DNA of 40,957 bases from a virus. Position numbers and translations under genes: made by a program. Positions 24,567-32,322 of the stretch are shown piece after piece (the first letter of the stretch is position 1; each line of letters begins with the position of its first letter). Where the stretch lies: IMG/VR virus record IMGVR_UViG_3300030099_003103, positions 1 to 40,957 of that record; one strand, given 5' to 3'. Below the pieces are notes generated by a model, which was not told where the DNA came from, searched no databases, and saw nothing but the letters and a program-made list of their open reading frames with translations.

Positions 24567-24790
24567 ACGTCTACGTGCTGCGCTACAAGACCGAATGGTC
24601 TGATGACATGATTCAAGTCTATGCTAACCTGCGAGGTGTCATAAATCGCCTGGAGATCATGGACCTACATGATAACTTTGATGAGGACGAGGCTGTCACC
24701 ATCGAGTGCATGGAGTTAACATCCGAAGAGACTTCACTCGAACGTCTCAACAACATCCGCAAACACTACGCTGAAAAGAAGAACAAATGA
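24563..24790 (+). CDS. Small acidic early protein
   Basis: A 75-residue protein from ATG 24563 (MNVYVLRYKTEWSDDMIQVY, DNFDEDEAVTIECMEL, LERLNNIRKHYAEKKNK). It is acidic in the middle with a basic helical end. ATG 24563 overlaps the preceding stop; a TTG two codons upstream is less likely. No family recognised. Confidence 0.6.
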   Translation: MNVYVLRYKTEWSDDMIQVYANLRGVINRLEIMDLHDNFDEDEAVTIECMELTSEETSLERLNNIRKHYAEKKNK

Positions 24791-24906
24791 TCTGGTCTGA
24801 ATCAAACATCATCTTTGCCATCATCGGTATGGTAGGATTGTTCAGCACTGCTATCATCTGGCAGCGCTCCAACCGAATCACATCTAAATACTATGGAAAA
24901 AAGTAA
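24787..24906 (+). CDS. Small single-pass membrane protein
   Basis: A 39-residue frame with one membrane helix (NIIFAIIGMVGLFSTAIIW, residues 7-25) and a basic tail (QRSNRITSKYYGKK), which predicts a cytoplasmic C-terminus. It starts in an ATGA overlap and overlaps the next gene by 14 bases. Function unknown. Confidence 0.55.
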   Translation: MIWSESNIIFAIIGMVGLFSTAIIWQRSNRITSKYYGKK

Positions 24907-25099
24907 ATCACTAGACGACAATTACTTTATCAAGAACGCCATTCTTTGCTGGCTACACTACTACGGAAACAAGAACCATCGTTGGGATTCTATCTACAAA
25001 GAACTAGCTACACGAGATGTTTACATTAGCATGGAGCCTGATGCAAAGCCCAAACCAAGACCAGCTCGACGTCGGGCTGCAAAGCCCAAGACTACATGA
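24893..25099 (+). CDS. Small basic-tailed early protein
   Basis: A 68-residue protein: an N-terminal helical part with aromatic residues (NYFIKNAILCWLHYYGNKNH) and a Lys/Arg/Pro/Ala-rich tail (KPKPRPARRRAAKPKTT) that suggests nucleic-acid binding. The tail overlaps the next frame. No family recognised. Confidence 0.6.
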   Translation: MEKSKSLDDNYFIKNAILCWLHYYGNKNHRWDSIYKELATRDVYISMEPDAKPKPRPARRRAAKPKTT

Positions 25100-25238
25100 G
25101 TACAACGTAACACTATCTAGTGGCGAGGTAATGTACATTCTCGCCGCCAACTCTGAAGAAGCCGCATGGGATGCTTTGGAGTTGTCCATGGATCGCGATG
25201 TTACCTTAGTCAACGTATTTAAAACACATGAGTGGTAA
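25041..25238 (+). CDS. Small early protein with compact alpha/beta core
   Basis: A 65-residue protein from ATG 25041; an in-frame ATG at 25017 would lengthen it by eight. The core YNVTLSSGEVMYILAANSEE followed by AAWDALELSMDRDVTLVNVF reads like a small beta-alpha-beta domain of the kind seen in phage proteins of unknown role. It overlaps both neighbours. Confidence 0.6.
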   Translation: MQSPNQDQLDVGLQSPRLHEYNVTLSSGEVMYILAANSEEAAWDALELSMDRDVTLVNVFKTHEW

Positions 25239-25545
25239 AAAGCCCTATCATCCCAACAACTGGAAGATGTTCAAGGACGCTCCTGATGAAGCGTTTCAAG
25301 AACATACATTTGAGGAGGTCATGGAATGGAAGGTAGCTGGCTGGGAGTTACCTGCTGATGTAGCATGTATCATCCGCACAACTAATCTCACAAACCAAAA
25401 GACCAAAGAGTATATCTACAAGAGGCAACATGCTGCTGAACAGAAGATACTCAAGCTCATGGACGAAAAGAAACATGAGTTTATCGTGTGTACTCACGAT
25501 GCCCTACACTATGTTGGACCTGATCTAATTAACAACGATGACTGA
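25228..25545 (+). CDS. Early protein, unknown
   Basis: A 105-residue protein (MSGKKPYHPNNWKMFKDAPD, FEEVMEWKVAGWELPADVAC, HAAEQKILKLMDEKKHEF, ending GPDLINNDD). Trp-rich with charged helices; no transmembrane part and no recognised motif. It overlaps the previous gene by 11 bases and the next by 8, within the early operon leading to the RNA polymerase gene. Confidence 0.65.
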   Translation: MSGKKPYHPNNWKMFKDAPDEAFQEHTFEEVMEWKVAGWELPADVACIIRTTNLTNQKTKEYIYKRQHAAEQKILKLMDEKKHEFIVCTHDALHYVGPDLINNDD

Positions 25546-25672
25546 CGCCACCTTCAATTTTCGTCTCGACACTTTGATTGACGAGATTGACATGCATCCA
25601 TACAAAGATGAGATCATCCTGCTCATGCACGAGCAGGTGATCGATGACCTGACCACCACATATGAGGAGTGA
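25538..25672 (+). CDS. Small acidic protein just before the RNA polymerase gene
   Basis: A 44-residue acidic frame (MTDATFNFRLDTLIDEIDMH, LLMHEQVIDDLTTTYEE) with helical character. Its TGA is immediately followed by the TTG that appears to start the RNA polymerase gene, so its translation may control polymerase synthesis through coupling. Function unknown. Confidence 0.55.
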   Translation: MTDATFNFRLDTLIDEIDMHPYKDEIILLMHEQVIDDLTTTYEE

Positions 25673-28012
25673 TTGACCTTATTCGCAGATATTGCAGCAC
25701 AGATTAAGCTTGAGCGTGAACAAATTGCTCAAGGACTTAAGCAACTACATGACAACACAACTAAACTTGAGGACAAGGACTATGCCTCGGCTAGTGTGTA
25801 TGGCGTGGCTTCTATTGAGCAACTTATTCCTCTTGTGGTTGATCGTATCAACTCAACTAATAACAGGATAAAAGAAGGTAAGATTGGTGTATGCTTCAAA
25901 GAGATACAACGCTATCTCATGGACATCGAGCCTGAAGCAGCAGCAGCTATCTCCTGTAAGGTTACCTTTGATAAGGTATTCAGCTCTAAGCCGCGTAGCT
26001 CTACGGTACAAAATGTCACGGATGCAATCGGTCAAGCGATAGAGAACGAGTGCATGATGCGTTTCTATGAACGTAACGTTCCAGGTTTACTACGTGTCAT
26101 TAAAGACAATTACTTCCACAAATCTATAGGCACACAACAGAAGGTCAAGGTCGTAACAACTCTCATGAACAGGTACGACGTTGATCACTGGCAATGCTGG
26201 GGTATTGCTAACCGTGTGAAACTAGGTGGATGGTTGCTTGACTGCATCTGCGAGTCATCGCAGTGGTTCATGCGTGAAACACGACGTGAAGGACGTAAGA
26301 CCTACAACTTCGTGGTACCCACACCTGAGTTCATGTCCATCAAGGACCAGGTCATGACCAACGCTGAGTTGTTCAGCCCGTTAGCCTGGCCGATGTTGGT
26401 TGAGCCTAACGACTGGACCAACGAAACAGCAGGTGGTTACTTGCTTAACGAGGTTATGCGTGGGCATGACATGGTACGCCGAGGCGATAGCCGCCTTATA
26501 CAGGGAGAAACCCCAATCAACTTTCTGAACAAGATTCAGAAGGTAGGATATACACTCAATACATTCATTGTAAATGTTGCAGAAACATTACAAGAACGTG
26601 GTATTGAGGTCGGTAAGTTCATCCCTGTCGTAGATATACCTCTACCACCCAAGCCTATTGACATTGCAGACAATGCAGAGTCACGCAAGGACTATCGTCG
26701 CAGAGCTGCTGAGGTATGTAACATCAATGCACAAGCGTTTCAGAAGTCATGTCGTACACGTATGACCATGAACGCAGTGAAGATATTCAAACAGTACGAG
26801 AAGTTCTACATTCCGTGGTCGTTTGATTATCGTGGACGTGCTTACCCTATCCCTGCGTTCTTGACACCTCAAGACACAGATTTTGGTAAGTCACTCCTTA
26901 AGTTTCATGAGATGTCGTTCATGACACCTGAAGCTGAGGAATGGTTAGCCTTCCAAGTTGCTACAACGTATGGACTTGACAAGGCTCCCATGTCTGAACG
27001 ACTAGCCTGGGTACGTGACAACGTCACAATCATCAGTAAAGTCGCAACAGATCCCATCGGTAACCTTCCTGAATGGGAGGTCGCAGATGAACCGTGGCAG
27101 TTCCTGGCAGCATGTGAGGAGTATTATGCATGTGTAATAGCGTGTATAAGACAACACACATCTCTGCCTGTAGCTACAGACGCTACATGTAGTGGTCTTC
27201 AGATCCTGGCAGGTCTTGCCAGGGACGCATCCACTGCTAAGCTGGTTAACGTATTGCCTTCTGATAAACCTCAGGATGCATACAAGGTTGTCGCAGAAGC
27301 GGCAGCCCCACACGTACCGGAAACGGTCAGACCTTACATGGACCGTAAAACCGTCAAACGTGTAGTGATGACCGTACCCTACAATGCTAAACCATTTTCC
27401 AATCGTGGATACATACGTGAAGCATTGAAGGAAAAAGGTGTCGAAGTTGAAAAAGATGACTTAACTGAGACTGTCAAAGCTGTACGGGCTGCAATGGATC
27501 GCATTGTGCCTGGACCTATGGCTGTGATGTCTTGGATTGAGTCAGAGGTCGGTAATGCAATCGATCGTGGTCTGAATAAACTTACATGGACCACACCGTC
27601 TGGCTTCTCAGTTACACAAAAGCTGATGAAGAAAGACCACCAAGAGATCAGTCTTGAGTTACTAGGTCGTTGTAGGATCAAGGTTGCAACCGGTGATAGC
27701 AGTAAGGTAGATAAGAACCACCACAAAAACGCAACAGCGCCAAATCTTATTCACTCCCTTGATGCATCACTCCTGCACCTATCTGCATTACGCTTCGACG
27801 CTCCGATTTCCCTCATACACGACTCGGTTCTATGTCGTGCTACTGACATGTCTGTACTTTCAGCCATTGTTCGTGAAACATACATGCACCTCTTTGCGGA
27901 GCATGACTACCTAACATCCTTTGCCCAACAAATTGGGGCAGAGACTGACCCACCGATGATTGACGACTTAGAACCCGCATCGGTTATCGAATCCACTTAT
28001 TTCTTCTGCTAA
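25673..28012 (+). CDS. Single-subunit DNA-dependent RNA polymerase (T7 gp1-like)
   Basis: A 779-residue T7-type RNA polymerase that transcribes middle and late phage genes. Catalytic landmarks are Asp503 in VATDATCSG, Lys562 and Tyr570 in KRVVMTVPYNA, and Asp717 in LIHDSVL. FDYRGRAYPIPAFLTPQ matches the T7 MDWRGRVYAVSMFNPQ region. It is about 100 residues shorter than T7 RNAP (883), mostly in the N-terminal promoter-binding part. The only plausible start is TTG 25673, four bases after a GAGGAG and adjacent to the previous stop; the next in-frame Met is far inside. The C-terminus ends in YFFC instead of the T7 FAFA. Confidence 0.96.
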   Translation: MTLFADIAAQIKLEREQIAQGLKQLHDNTTKLEDKDYASASVYGVASIEQLIPLVVDRINSTNNRIKEGKIGVCFKEIQRYLMDIEPEAAAAISCKVTFDKVFSSKPRSSTVQNVTDAIGQAIENECMMRFYERNVPGLLRVIKDNYFHKSIGTQQKVKVVTTLMNRYDVDHWQCWGIANRVKLGGWLLDCICESSQWFMRETRREGRKTYNFVVPTPEFMSIKDQVMTNAELFSPLAWPMLVEPNDWTNETAGGYLLNEVMRGHDMVRRGDSRLIQGETPINFLNKIQKVGYTLNTFIVNVAETLQERGIEVGKFIPVVDIPLPPKPIDIADNAESRKDYRRRAAEVCNINAQAFQKSCRTRMTMNAVKIFKQYEKFYIPWSFDYRGRAYPIPAFLTPQDTDFGKSLLKFHEMSFMTPEAEEWLAFQVATTYGLDKAPMSERLAWVRDNVTIISKVATDPIGNLPEWEVADEPWQFLAACEEYYACVIACIRQHTSLPVATDATCSGLQILAGLARDASTAKLVNVLPSDKPQDAYKVVAEAAAPHVPETVRPYMDRKTVKRVVMTVPYNAKPFSNRGYIREALKEKGVEVEKDDLTETVKAVRAAMDRIVPGPMAVMSWIESEVGNAIDRGLNKLTWTTPSGFSVTQKLMKKDHQEISLELLGRCRIKVATGDSSKVDKNHHKNATAPNLIHSLDASLLHLSALRFDAPISLIHDSVLCRATDMSVLSAIVRETYMHLFAEHDYLTSFAQQIGAETDPPMIDDLEPASVIESTYFFC
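26484..26509 (+). promoter_or_regulatory. Candidate phage RNA polymerase promoter, copy 2
   Basis: A near-copy of 21188-21213 (24 of 26 bases) lies inside the RNA polymerase coding sequence. The end, TATACAGGGAGAA, resembles the TATAGGGAGA initiation block of T7 promoters. If active it would drive replication genes from inside gene 1. The bases also encode SRLIQGE, so coding constraint must be excluded. Confidence 0.3.
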
Positions 28013-28579
28013 ATGGCACGCACCATCATCAAAACTGAACAACCCGTTGTCCTTGAAGGTTATCAGGCTGTACTGCAACCCGGTAAGTTCGGCTACAAGC
28101 TCATGGCTGTGGTCGGTCAAGAGGTCGTGGATCAGCTGGAAGCTGATCGCACCGAGTCCCTGAAGTGGGCTGAGTCCAAGCTCAAGAATCCCAAGCGTTC
28201 GGTCATGAAGCCTGAGCCCTGGGAGGAAGTAGCTGAGGGTAAGTACCAGGTCAAGTTCACCTGGAACGACGAGACCAAGCCGCCTGTGGTAGACACCGAA
28301 GGCACTTTGATTACTGACGAAAGCACACCGCTGTACAGTGGTTCTAAGGTAAAGCTGGCGTTTTTCCAGAAGCCTTACATTCTCAAGGACGGTGTTACCT
28401 ACGGCACCAGCCTGAAGCTCAAAGCAGTTCAAGTCATCTCGCTTTCATCGTCTGCTGGTGTTGATACCGGTGACATGGATGAAGCTGATGTGGCTGAGCT
28501 GTTCGGTAAAACCGAAGGTTTCAAGGTTGGTGACCCTAACGTGTCCAACGATGCAGGAGAACCTGAAGACGACTTCTGA
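28013..28579 (+). CDS. Single-stranded DNA-binding protein (T7 gp2.5-like)
   Basis: A 188-residue protein with an OB-fold-like beta-rich body (KYQVKFTWNDETKPPVVD, PYILKDGVTYGTSLKLKAVQVISL) and an acidic C-terminal tail ending in GEPEDDF, the T7 gp2.5-type tail that contacts polymerase and helicase. Place after RNA polymerase and before endonuclease I matches T7. It coats single-stranded DNA at the fork. It starts one base after the polymerase stop and overlaps the next gene by one base. Confidence 0.9.
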   Translation: MARTIIKTEQPVVLEGYQAVLQPGKFGYKLMAVVGQEVVDQLEADRTESLKWAESKLKNPKRSVMKPEPWEEVAEGKYQVKFTWNDETKPPVVDTEGTLITDESTPLYSGSKVKLAFFQKPYILKDGVTYGTSLKLKAVQVISLSSSAGVDTGDMDEADVAELFGKTEGFKVGDPNVSNDAGEPEDDF

Positions 28580-28932
28580 TGGCTTTCCGATCCCGACTCG
28601 AAGAGAAGGTTGCTGATCTTCTCGTCGAGCTGGGTGTCAAGTATGAATACGAAACCGAAAAGATCTCCTATGTAATCGAACACAAGTACAGCCCGGATTT
28701 TATTCTTCCAAATGGCGTGTACCTGGAGTGCAAAGGTTACTGGGACTCTGCAGACCGGCGCAAGATCAAAGCAGTCAAGACTCAACATCCTGACCTTGAT
28801 CTGCGCATGGTTTTTCAGGCACCCTACAACACTATCTCTAAAAAAAGTAAAACGACCTACGCCAAGTACTGTGAGAAACTCGACATACCTTGGTGTTCGT
28901 TTGCAAATATCCCATTGAACTGGCTCCTATGA
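28579..28932 (+). CDS. Endonuclease I, Holliday-junction resolvase (T7 gp3-like)
   Basis: A 117-residue nuclease. The catalytic set Asp40, Glu50 and Lys52 (YSPDFILPNGVYLECKG) has exactly the spacing of T7 Asp55, Glu65 and Lys67, with an N-terminal Glu (8 or 9) as the fourth residue. It resolves branched DNA before packaging and helps degrade host DNA. It is shorter than T7 gp3 (149). The stop overlaps the primase-helicase ATG. No T7 gp3.5-like amidase follows, unlike T7. Confidence 0.93.
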   Translation: MAFRSRLEEKVADLLVELGVKYEYETEKISYVIEHKYSPDFILPNGVYLECKGYWDSADRRKIKAVKTQHPDLDLRMVFQAPYNTISKKSKTTYAKYCEKLDIPWCSFANIPLNWLL

Positions 28933-30512
28933 CCAGTGAGTTTGTCAGGCACATGGCCTGTCCACACTGTGGCTCGTCGGATGCAGCTAGCCTGTACGAC
29001 GACGGGCACATTTTTTGTTTCAGGTGCTACACTCATACACCAGGTGATGGCACCGAAAGTTTCCACAATCATCACATGCGAGATGTCCACCTACAAGGCT
29101 CAGCCGGAAGGCTGCAGAAGCGACGGATCTCAGAAAGAACCTGTGAGTTGTTCAAAGCCTATAAAGATGGAGAACAACTACGCTTCCATTACTACAACAG
29201 CTCTGGCACACTTCTTGGCGCAAAGATCAAGACCAAAGACAAAGAGTTTCGTTGTGAGGGTGAGGTAAAAACCCTGTACGGAATGCAAAACTTCCGTCAC
29301 AAAACAACCAAAAAAGAGCAGAAGCTAGTTATCTGCGAGGGTGAGATGGATGCATTGTCCATCTGGGAGGCACAACCTAACTGGGACGTGGTCTCCATCC
29401 CTAATGGAGCAGCAGCAGCTAAGAAAGCGATCCAACATAACTATGAATGGATCAACTACTACGATAAAATCGTCCTTTTCTTTGACAACGATGAAGCCGG
29501 CCAGAAGGCTGCTCAAGACGCCGCCGGTGTGTTACCACCTGGCAAGGTGTTCATCGGTCTTCTAGAGGACTACAAGGACGCCTCAGACGCTTTACAGTCT
29601 AACGACAGCGAGGCTATCCGAGCTGTATGTAACTACGCACACACCCAGTACAAACCTGACGGCATCATCGACGCAAAAAACTTGCTCGATGTAATCACAA
29701 CACCGTCACCACCATCAGATCATGACTATCCATTTCAAGGACTACAATCAAAGCTTCACGGGATCCGGTACGGAGAGCTTGTCACGATTACTGCAGGATC
29801 AGGGATTGGCAAATCGTCCTTCTGTCGTGACTTATGTACTCACCTGCTTAACAAAGGAGAACGGGTCGGTTACCTGGCACTTGAAGAGTCAAACCGCCGT
29901 ACAGCTCTCGGACTTATGTCAGCAGCAGTCGGACGAAGCCTCCACCTTGGAGAGCATGATCGATCTGAGCTAGTCGATGCGTTCGACAAAACTATCGCAA
30001 CGTGGAATCTCCACCTTTTTGATGGTTTTGGATCGTACGACCCGGACCACATCTACGAACGGATCGAGTACATGGCATCTGGTCTTGAGACCCGTGTTGT
30101 TTTCCTTGATCACTTGTCTATCCTGCTCAGCGGTCTTGACGGCGACGAGCGGAAGATGATCGATACCACCATGACCAAGCTGCGCTCACTGGTTGAACGC
30201 ACTGGTATTTCATTGTTTCTTGTATCACATCTACGGAGAACTACATCAGATGTCAACCATGAAGAGGGAGCACGTGTCACACTTGGACAGCTACGAGGAT
30301 CCGCTTCTATTGCTCAACTCAGCGATGCGTGCATTGCACTTGAGCGAGATCAGCAGAGTGGATCTCAATCAAGCTCTACGACTGTGCGAGTCCTTAAAAA
30401 TCGATATTCAGGCGAGGTTGGTGTCGCCTGTCAACTGACCTATGATCTTTCCACCTGTAAATTCAATGAATCACAACCAGAAGCAGAGTTCGATCCAACA
30501 ACCGATTTCTAA
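28929..30512 (+). CDS. Primase-helicase (T7 gp4-like)
   Basis: A 527-residue bifunctional replication protein. The zinc-binding domain has Cys11, Cys14, Cys30 and Cys33 (CPHCGSS and CFRC). A TOPRIM primase core follows (LVICEGEMDALSIWEA, VLFFDNDEAGQ), then a hexameric RecA-like helicase with Walker A around Lys295 (TAGSGIGKSS) and Walker B-like VVFLDHLSILL. The C-terminus is acidic (EAEFDPTTDF), as needed for polymerase contact. ATG 28929 overlaps the previous stop as ATGA; an upstream TTG at 28890 is less likely. Confidence 0.95.
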   Translation: MTSEFVRHMACPHCGSSDAASLYDDGHIFCFRCYTHTPGDGTESFHNHHMRDVHLQGSAGRLQKRRISERTCELFKAYKDGEQLRFHYYNSSGTLLGAKIKTKDKEFRCEGEVKTLYGMQNFRHKTTKKEQKLVICEGEMDALSIWEAQPNWDVVSIPNGAAAAKKAIQHNYEWINYYDKIVLFFDNDEAGQKAAQDAAGVLPPGKVFIGLLEDYKDASDALQSNDSEAIRAVCNYAHTQYKPDGIIDAKNLLDVITTPSPPSDHDYPFQGLQSKLHGIRYGELVTITAGSGIGKSSFCRDLCTHLLNKGERVGYLALEESNRRTALGLMSAAVGRSLHLGEHDRSELVDAFDKTIATWNLHLFDGFGSYDPDHIYERIEYMASGLETRVVFLDHLSILLSGLDGDERKMIDTTMTKLRSLVERTGISLFLVSHLRRTTSDVNHEEGARVTLGQLRGSASIAQLSDACIALERDQQSGSQSSSTTVRVLKNRYSGEVGVACQLTYDLSTCKFNESQPEAEFDPTTDF

Positions 30513-30621
30513 ACCCAATCCTCCCACGCCTGAGATGGTAAAGCGTGCACAATTTGTAGACAAAACTTACCACTGGAAAAATGCTGGTATTCGACCTGGA
30601 GAGCAACGGACTTCTAAATGA
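30466..30621 (+). CDS. Small protein bridging primase-helicase and polymerase genes
   Basis: A 51-residue frame (MNHNQKQSSIQQPISKPNPP, then EMVKRAQFVDKTYHWKNAGI and RPGEQRTSK). It overlaps the primase-helicase end by 47 bases and the polymerase start by 41, both out of frame. The composition (basic, with a helical middle) is protein-like, and it covers an otherwise uncovered 68-base gap. No family recognised. Confidence 0.4.
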   Translation: MNHNQKQSSIQQPISKPNPPTPEMVKRAQFVDKTYHWKNAGIRPGEQRTSK

Positions 30622-31096
30622 TGTTAGCCGGATCCACTGTCTTGTCATCTACGATTCGGAGACTGATGAGACGCTCGTTTACAATGACGAAGGCAATGCT
30701 GAGCCAATTACACGCGGCGTTCAACGTCTGGAAGACGCTGAGGTCATCGCGGGTCACAACATCATCGGGTATGACATCCCCTGCCTTCGCAAGATTTACC
30801 CGTGGTTCACACCAACCGCCTTGGTTGTAGACACGTTGCTCCTTTCACGCTTGTATCACACAGACATGCGTGACCTAGATATGAAACACAAGTGGAAGAA
30901 CATGCCGTTACAACTGTACGGACGTCATTCACTTGAGGCTTATGGTCACCGACTGGGTGAATACAAGGGTGAGTTTGGTAAAGATGCTGACTGGTCTGAA
31001 TGGTCACAAGAAATGCAAGATTATTGCATACAAGATGTTAACGTAACTAAAAAACTATGCGATCACTTCCACCCATACCTGAGTGGGTCGCGCTAG
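30581..31096 (+). CDS. DNA polymerase, 3'-5' exonuclease part (T7 gp5-like, split gene)
   Basis: A 171-residue frame with the whole proofreading domain: Exo I FDLESNG (Asp5, Glu7), Exo II GHNIIGYD (Asp65) and Exo III YCIQD (Tyr148, Asp152). It ends after a run of six A at 31049-31054 with 13 extra residues (LCDHFHPYLSGSR) that look like out-of-frame reading, while the polymerase domain continues in the -1 frame from the overlapping gene. Joined at that point, the two give a protein of about 580 residues, the normal size for cyanopodovirus family A polymerases. It may act as a separate proofreading subunit or be fused by frameshifting. Confidence 0.9.
   Translation: MLVFDLESNGLLNDVSRIHCLVIYDSETDETLVYNDEGNAEPITRGVQRLEDAEVIAGHNIIGYDIPCLRKIYPWFTPTALVVDTLLLSRLYHTDMRDLDMKHKWKNMPLQLYGRHSLEAYGHRLGEYKGEFGKDADWSEWSQEMQDYCIQDVNVTKKLCDHFHPYLSGSR
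31049..31055 (+). promoter_or_regulatory. A6C run at the polymerase frame switch
   Basis: The exonuclease frame reads ACT AAA AAA CTA here. A -1 slip on the two Lys codons would read ACT then ATG and enter the polymerase frame. The zero-frame phasing is T-AAA-AAA rather than the classic A-AAA-AAC. A weak 5-bp hairpin (ACCCA/TGGGT, 31071-31088) lies 16 bases downstream. Transcript slippage on A6 is also possible. Confidence 0.45.
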
Positions 31097-32322
31097 AACA
31101 CCAAGTTGCACAAGTACTCACCCAACAAGAACTTCATGGATGGCATTTTGACTCAGAGGCTGCATGGAAACTTGCATCTTCTCTCAGAACAGAACTTGAA
31201 GAAACTTATCAGTTACTACGCGACAGGCACCCTTACGTCTTCGGATCAGAATTTACTCCTAAACGAAATAACAAATCATCTGGATACGTTGAGGGATGCA
31301 CATTCACAAAGCTCAAGGAACTAAACCCTACTTCACGAGACCATATTTCATGGATCCTGCAAACATTTCATGGCTGGAAACCAAAGGAACTGACACCTAC
31401 TGGGAAGCCCATCATCGACGAAGTGATTCTCAAGGATATTGGGACACCGATTGCGATGGATTTCTTGAAGTGTCTCGATATTACGAAGAAGCTGGGGATG
31501 ATCTCGGAAGGCACGAACGCATGGCTGAAGCTATGTACGACTGCTGATCGTATTCATCACCACTGTTCAGTTGCTACAAACACACATAGATGTGCACACC
31601 GTAAACCAAACCTAGCTCAAGTACCTAGTGATCATGACTTCAGAAAATTATTCACGGCATCACCTGGTCAAGTTATGGTGGGTGCCGATCTTAGCGGTAT
31701 CGAGCTTCGGATGCTCGCACATTACCTCGCTAAATATGATGAGGGACGCTACGCGGACGTACTACTCAACGGAGACATCCATCAAGTCAACGCAGACCGA
31801 ATTGGAATCAGCCGCCGCCAAGTTAAAACAGTCACTTACGCCTTCCTCTACGGTGCAGGTGACGCCAAAATCGGACATTCCTTTGACTCTTCCCTGAATG
31901 ATCGCAATGCGAAACTACACGGCAAGGAGATCAGGGCGGCGTTTGTTTCTGCTATTGATGGACTTGCGGAACTTCTGGCGGCAATCAAAGCGGCGTCTGA
32001 GAAGGGCTTTATTCGATCAATAGATAAACGAAAGATTGCCGTTGACAGCCCTCACAAAGCTTTGAACTACCTGCTCCAATCAGGAGCCGGTGTGATTGCA
32101 AAGCGTTGGATGGTAATTAATCACGAGAAAACCAAAGAGTTGTGTTGTTCACAGCTCGCTTTTATACATGACGAACTACAATTCGAGTGCGACCCAGTGG
32201 ACGCAGACGCGGTATCAGCATCCCTGGTACAAAGCGCTCAAGCGGCTGGAGAGTACTATTCACTACGCCTCCCAATCAGTGCAGAAGCAAAGCAAGGGAG
32301 GGACTGGTCGGAGGTCCATTGA
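31057..32322 (+). CDS. DNA polymerase, polymerase part (T7 gp5-like, split gene)
   Basis: A 421-residue frame with the family A palm, fingers and thumb. Motif A is GADLSGIELRMLAHYLA (Asp211), motif B RRQVKTVTYAFLYGAG, and motif C FIHDELQ (Asp372). The start of the protein, IPEWVALEHQVAQVLTQQEL, is what follows the exonuclease domain in unsplit relatives. ATG 31057 has no Shine-Dalgarno and lies 40 bases inside the exonuclease gene, so expression needs coupling, re-initiation or -1 frameshifting. No T7-like thioredoxin-binding insert is obvious. Confidence 0.93.
   Translation: MRSLPPIPEWVALEHQVAQVLTQQELHGWHFDSEAAWKLASSLRTELEETYQLLRDRHPYVFGSEFTPKRNNKSSGYVEGCTFTKLKELNPTSRDHISWILQTFHGWKPKELTPTGKPIIDEVILKDIGTPIAMDFLKCLDITKKLGMISEGTNAWLKLCTTADRIHHHCSVATNTHRCAHRKPNLAQVPSDHDFRKLFTASPGQVMVGADLSGIELRMLAHYLAKYDEGRYADVLLNGDIHQVNADRIGISRRQVKTVTYAFLYGAGDAKIGHSFDSSLNDRNAKLHGKEIRAAFVSAIDGLAELLAAIKAASEKGFIRSIDKRKIAVDSPHKALNYLLQSGAGVIAKRWMVINHEKTKELCCSQLAFIHDELQFECDPVDADAVSASLVQSAQAAGEYYSLRLPISAEAKQGRDWSEVH

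Noticed and set aside
28890-28929. Earlier TTG start for the primase-helicase
   Set aside because: The ATG at 28929 overlaps the preceding stop and puts the zinc finger at the usual distance from the N-terminus.
31049-31055. Classic A-AAA-AAC slippery heptamer for -1 frameshifting
   Set aside because: The letters are there, but in the exonuclease frame the codons are ACT AAA AAA CTA, so the phasing is T-AAA-AAA; I kept it only as a possible slip site, not a canonical one.
31439-31456. Resemblance to the Syn5 phage promoter (starting ATTGGG)
   Set aside because: Only a partial match, inside the polymerase coding sequence, and not repeated at gene boundaries.
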